From JBOGJI01 sp050747865 (lineage in GTDB: Bacteria > Acidobacteriota > Thermoanaerobaculia > Multivoradales > JAHEKO01), in the NCBI GenBank assembly GCA_050747865.1, contig JBOGJI010000170.1, forward strand, positions 1-26,233: 26,233 nt of DNA, read 5' to 3'. The notes beneath the pieces are model-generated. The model did no database searches, was not told where the DNA came from, and saw only the letters and a list, made by a program, of their open reading frames with translations. The position numbers and the translations under genes were made by a program. The first letter of the stretch is position 1. The number at the start of each line of letters is the position of its first letter. Positions 24,021 to 26,233 of the stretch are shown here, one piece after another.

Positions 24021-25483
24021 TCACTCGTGACCCGGAAGGCGCCCACGCGGATCGCCATGACCTGATCATCGTCGGCGGCGGCGTCTACGGCGTCGCGCTC
24101 GCCCTGGAAGCTTCCGCCCGCGGGCTGCGTGCGCTGCTGCTGGAACGCGGCGACTTCGGAGCGCAGACGAGTGCCAAGAGCCTCCGCATCCTGCACGGAG
24201 GGCTGCGCTATCTGCAGACCGGAGATCTCGCCCGCTTCCGGGACTCGGTGGCGCAGCGGCGCTGGTGGCTCGCGACCTTCCCCGACCTGGTGCGGCCGCT
24301 GCCCTGCCTGCTGCCGCTCTACTCGGAGGGTCTGCTGCGCCCGAGCCTGCTGCGCCCCGTGCTGCTGGCGAACGACCTGCTCTCCGGCGATCGCAACCGC
24401 GGCGTCCGGCGGGATCGGCGGATCCCGGGATCCTCGATCCTCGGCGCCGGGGAGACGCGCGAGCGGTTTCCCTTCCTGCCCTCGCGACGACTGCGCGGAG
24501 GCGCGCTCTGGTACGACGCCTCGATGGAGAGCCCTCACCGGCTGCTCGTCGAGATGCTGCGGTGGGCGGTTCGGGGAGGGGCAACGGCGCTGAATTACGT
24601 GGAAGTGACCGGGCTCCTGGTGGAGGGAGATCGGGTGGCGGGAGTGCGGGCAAGAGACGGGGTCGGGGGCGGCGATCTGGAGTACCGGGCTCCCCTCGTC
24701 GTCAACGCCGCCGGCCCCTGGGTGCGCCGGCTCGCCCGGGCGGCGGGGGACGAGGCGGCGGAGCTGTTCCGGCCGTCGCTGGCCTTCAATCTGCTCCTCT
24801 CCCGACCCCTCCCCGGCGAGGGGGCGCTCGGGATCCGGACTCCCGGCGCCGGGGGGCGGATCTACTTCCTCCGGCCGCGAGGCCGGTTCACCTTTGCGGG
24901 CACCGGCCACGCTCCCTGGGGGGATCTCCTGCCCCCTCCGGAGCGAACGCCGGAGCCGCTGATCGCCGAGCTCCTCTCCGACCTGCGCCGGGCCCTCCCC
25001 GGCTTCGAGGTGTCGCCCCGCGACGTGGTGCGGGACACCTGCGGGCTGCTTCCCGCCGCCGCCTCGGGGTCGCAGCGACTGACCCGGCGCCCGGTGCTCC
25101 GCGAGCACGGGCGCGAGCAGGGTCCGCGCGGTCTGATCAGCGTCTCGGGGGTCAAGTTCACCACCGCGCCCGGGGTGGCCCGAGACGCCCTCGACCTCGC
25201 CTTTGGACGCAGGTCCCGGAGGGACCGCGCGGAGTTCTTCAGCAGTCCGCCGGCAGTCAGGCGGTTGCCCTCCGCGGACGAGTTTCGGGACCTCCACGGC
25301 CACGATCCGGACACGGCGGCCGAGCTCCTCCAGACGCTGGTGCGCGAGGAGGCGGTGGTGACGCTCGAGGACCTGCTCGCCCGACGTCTCGACTGGGCGC
25401 TGGACATAGAGGATCCGGCGAAGACCGCGGAGGAGATCCGGCCCCTGCTGGGGCGGGAAGGGATATCCTTGCCAGACCGATAA
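24017..25483 (+). CDS. FAD-dependent oxidoreductase, glycerol-3-phosphate dehydrogenase (GlpD)-like
   Basis: 488-residue flavoprotein of the DAO/GlpD group. The dinucleotide fold is DLIIVGGGVYGVALALEA (about residues 15-32), with LLLERGDFGAQTSAKSLR next and ILHGGLRYLQTGDLARF, a signature of GlpD-type enzymes. VVNAAGPWVRRLAR closes the FAD site. A late GLISVSGVKFTTAPGVARDA and a C-terminal helical domain follow, as in GlpD, but the overall protein is somewhat shorter than aerobic GlpD (about 500-560). The start ATG overlaps the previous stop. Being locked into a polysaccharide operon suggests that it oxidises a glycerol phosphate or related polyol linked to that pathway. It could also be a 2-hydroxyacid oxidase. 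Confidence 0.85.
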   Translation: MITRDPEGAHADRHDLIIVGGGVYGVALALEASARGLRALLLERGDFGAQTSAKSLRILHGGLRYLQTGDLARFRDSVAQRRWWLATFPDLVRPLPCLLPLYSEGLLRPSLLRPVLLANDLLSGDRNRGVRRDRRIPGSSILGAGETRERFPFLPSRRLRGGALWYDASMESPHRLLVEMLRWAVRGGATALNYVEVTGLLVEGDRVAGVRARDGVGGGDLEYRAPLVVNAAGPWVRRLARAAGDEAAELFRPSLAFNLLLSRPLPGEGALGIRTPGAGGRIYFLRPRGRFTFAGTGHAPWGDLLPPPERTPEPLIAELLSDLRRALPGFEVSPRDVVRDTCGLLPAAASGSQRLTRRPVLREHGREQGPRGLISVSGVKFTTAPGVARDALDLAFGRRSRRDRAEFFSSPPAVRRLPSADEFRDLHGHDPDTAAELLQTLVREEAVVTLEDLLARRLDWALDIEDPAKTAEEIRPLLGREGISLPDR

Positions 25484-25507
25484 ACCCGCGGCTCGCGACC
25501 GAGGCCA

Positions 25508-25615
25508 CACCGAGATGAAGAACTCCTCGTCTCGCCGACTCTCGACGTGTCGGTCCAGGTCAAGGCGTCGCTTCTCGTGCTCGATCAGCACGCTGGCGTC
25601 GATCAGGACGCCCAT
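25508..25615 (-). pseudogene. VapC-type PIN-domain toxin, N-terminal remnant
   Basis: From ATG 25615 the minus strand reads MGVLIDASVLIEHEKRRLDL and on to EEFFISV, the N-terminal third of a VapC PIN RNase with the first catalytic Asp6. After about 36 residues the family pattern stops and runs into the downstream flank of the GlpD-like gene. The reading frame stays open antisense but shows nothing PIN-like. The toxin is therefore truncated and inactive. Confidence 0.7.
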
Positions 25616-25668
25616 GGATCCGGCAGCGGCTTCTGGGCGAGCTCCTCGCGCGCGCGCCAAGAAGCAAG
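25603..25668 (-). pseudogene. Possible VapB antitoxin C-terminal remnant
   Basis: The frame ending TGA at 25605-25603 overlaps the VapC start (ATGGGCGTCCTGA), the usual layout of antitoxin-toxin pairs. Its last residues, SWRAREELAQKPLPDPWAS, are compatible with an antitoxin tail. The upstream part is not recognisable. Assignment rests mainly on position. Confidence 0.35.
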
Positions 25669-25714
25669 TCGCTTGAGGCTTGGCGCGAAGCGACAAGCCC
25701 CAAGCGAAGCTTGG
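25668..25714. repeat. Cluster of short inverted repeats in the mobile-element debris
   Basis: GTCGCTT (25668-25674) pairs with AAGCGAC (25688-25694), and CCAAGC (25700-25705) pairs with GCTTGG (25709-25714) around a GAA loop. The stretch lies between the VapBC remnant and the transposase remnant. It may be a remnant of a transposon end or of the toxin-antitoxin promoter. Confidence 0.45.
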
Positions 25715-25715
25715 C

Positions 25716-25830
25716 CTGTGGCGGATCCTCGCCTTCCTCCTCGACCGGGCCGCCATCCGCAAGATCCTCGCCCACCTCGCGCGCCAGGCGGGGGTCGCAC
25801 CCCGCGGGCCCCTCTCGCACCTATTCAGCC
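25716..25830 (+). pseudogene. IS91/IS801-type transposase C-terminal fragment
   Basis: The plus strand encodes LWRILAFLLDRAAIRKILAHL followed by ARQAGVAPRGPL. This resembles the last 30 or so residues of Y2 (IS91/IS801/IS1294) transposases, which end with a CxxCGG-(M/L)R-I-x-(A/S)-F-I segment and an I-x-K-I-L-x-H-L helix. The bases just before (from 25718) spell Cys-Gly-Gly in another frame, consistent with a small deletion. The rest of the transposase is absent. Call is from pattern memory, without a database search. Confidence 0.55.
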
Positions 25831-25902
25831 CCTACCTCGCCACCGTGTTCGCTGCCTCTTCACCGTCCCTCGGACCTCAACCAGCCCCTGGAACCCCACA
25901 CG

Positions 25903-25920
25903 GCCCCGTCGGGGCTTCTT
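25903..25920 (+). terminator. Weak candidate intrinsic terminator
   Basis: GCCCC and GGGGC can pair around GTC, followed by TTCTT. The stem is short and the T-run broken, so this is marginal. Confidence 0.25.
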
Positions 25921-25927
25921 GCTCGCC

Positions 25928-25936
25928 TGTTATACT
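25928..25936 (+). promoter_or_regulatory. Extended -10 promoter-like element
   Basis: TGTTATACT matches an extended -10 (TGn then TATACT, 5/6). No convincing -35 lies 16-18 bases upstream. If active it would direct transcription rightward, antisense to the recombinase remnant and toward the open frame at the window's right edge. Confidence 0.3.
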
Positions 25937-25970
25937 CCGCGCCGGAAAACGAATCTCCTAGCCTCACACC

Positions 25971-26042
25971 TCGCATCGGCGCGCCCTGCATTGCCAGGTG
26001 CGAGCAGAACGTGTGACGGAGGATGTGGACGCCGGTGGGCAC
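25971..26042 (-). pseudogene. Tyrosine recombinase/integrase catalytic-box fragment
   Basis: The minus strand reads PTGVHILRHTFCSHLAMQGAP, the HxxRHTF box of phage-type integrases (His6 and Arg9 of this segment). In intact enzymes a helix, a second His and the active Tyr follow. Here the similarity ends after about 22 residues and the frame continues into unrelated sequence. The upstream catalytic Arg region is not recognisable either. A small fragment of an integrase is the best reading. Confidence 0.6.
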
Positions 26043-26083
26043 CTTCGCCCGACGAGCGTCACGTCTACTGGATCGAGGCGGGC

Positions 26084-26233
26084 ATGCTCCGGCGGCGGGA
26101 GAAGGGATTGGAGCTCCCCCGGTTTCGTGGACAGTTGAACTTGTGGACTCTATCTCTACCGGAGCCGCCGGGCCTGTGGGAGCGGTGGGCGGCGCCGCAG
26201 GCGCCGTCCAAGGAGCTGTGGGAAACGCCGCAG
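26084..26233 (+). CDS. Unrecognised open frame running off the right edge
   Basis: A stop-free frame covers the last 190 bases. ATG 26084 would give MLRRREKGLELPRFRGQL and 32 more Trp/Leu/Pro-rich residues to the window edge, with no ribosome site before it. No family recognised. It may be another decayed fragment or the start of a gene outside the window. Confidence 0.2.
   Translation, partial: MLRRREKGLELPRFRGQLNLWTLSLPEPPGLWERWAAPQAPSKELWETPQ

Noticed and set aside
23852..25762. Long minus-strand open frame opposite the GlpD-like gene
   Set aside because: Composition is that of a shadow frame and only its first 36 residues after an internal ATG (25615) look like a protein family (VapC). 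The remainder mirrors the FAD oxidoreductase gene.
25484..26233. Complete insertion sequence or integrated prophage at the right edge
   Set aside because: Only isolated C- or N-terminal fragments are visible, with no paired terminal repeats and no intact recombinase.

Overview
This is a high-GC chromosomal window from a Gram-negative-type bacterium. A lipoprotein signal, an outer-envelope style M23 peptidase, a LysM/FecR protein and a CHASE2 diguanylate cyclase support this. The gene mix (standalone FAAL/acyl-CoA dehydrogenase lipid genes, CHASE2 and FecR proteins, exopolysaccharide glycosyltransferases with an AsnB-type amidotransferase) would suit Acidobacteriota or a Myxococcota/deltaproteobacterial relative. 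No ribosomal marker is present, so the phylum is an inference.

Layout. (1) 1-3796: housekeeping and stress-type genes. These are the 5' end of typA/bipA on the minus strand, a divergent M23 lipoprotein, a decayed RibD-C/DHFR-like gene, and a TetR regulator divergent from a DUF998 membrane protein across a perfect palindrome. (2) 3964-11572: a tight five-gene operon of acyl carrier protein, fatty acyl-AMP ligase, acyl-CoA dehydrogenase-like protein, acyl-CoA dehydrogenase/alpha-beta hydrolase fusion, and SAM methyltransferase. Most junctions overlap. The set reads as a ketosynthase-free pathway that loads a fatty acid onto a carrier protein, changes its oxidation state, methylates something and releases a product. 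I consider this the most novel system here. (3) 11674-13296: chorismate synthase (aroC) and a small coiled-coil protein. (4) 13221-17697: a CHASE2-GGDEF cyclase and a LysM/FecR protein on the minus strand, with an Sfp-type phosphopantetheinyl transferase on the plus strand between them. That enzyme is the obvious candidate to activate the carrier protein of region 2. (5) 17836-25483: a plus-strand polysaccharide/glycolipid operon. It holds a tiny coupled ORF, a DPM1-like GT2 glycosyltransferase, a degenerate GT2 paralogue without its acidic motifs, a GT4 glycosyltransferase, an AsnB-like amidotransferase, a PHP/amidohydrolase-like protein and a GlpD-like FAD oxidoreductase. Nearly every junction is a 1-4 base stop/start overlap. 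(6) 25484-26233: gene-poor debris with fragments resembling VapBC, the C-terminus of an IS91-type transposase and the catalytic box of a tyrosine recombinase.

Functional picture. Region 2 plus the phosphopantetheinyl transferase form a candidate small lipid biosynthetic unit. Region 5 probably builds an extracellular or envelope saccharide. The cyclic-di-GMP cyclase and FecR/LysM protein beside it could link envelope state to that output, but this link is inferred from proximity only.
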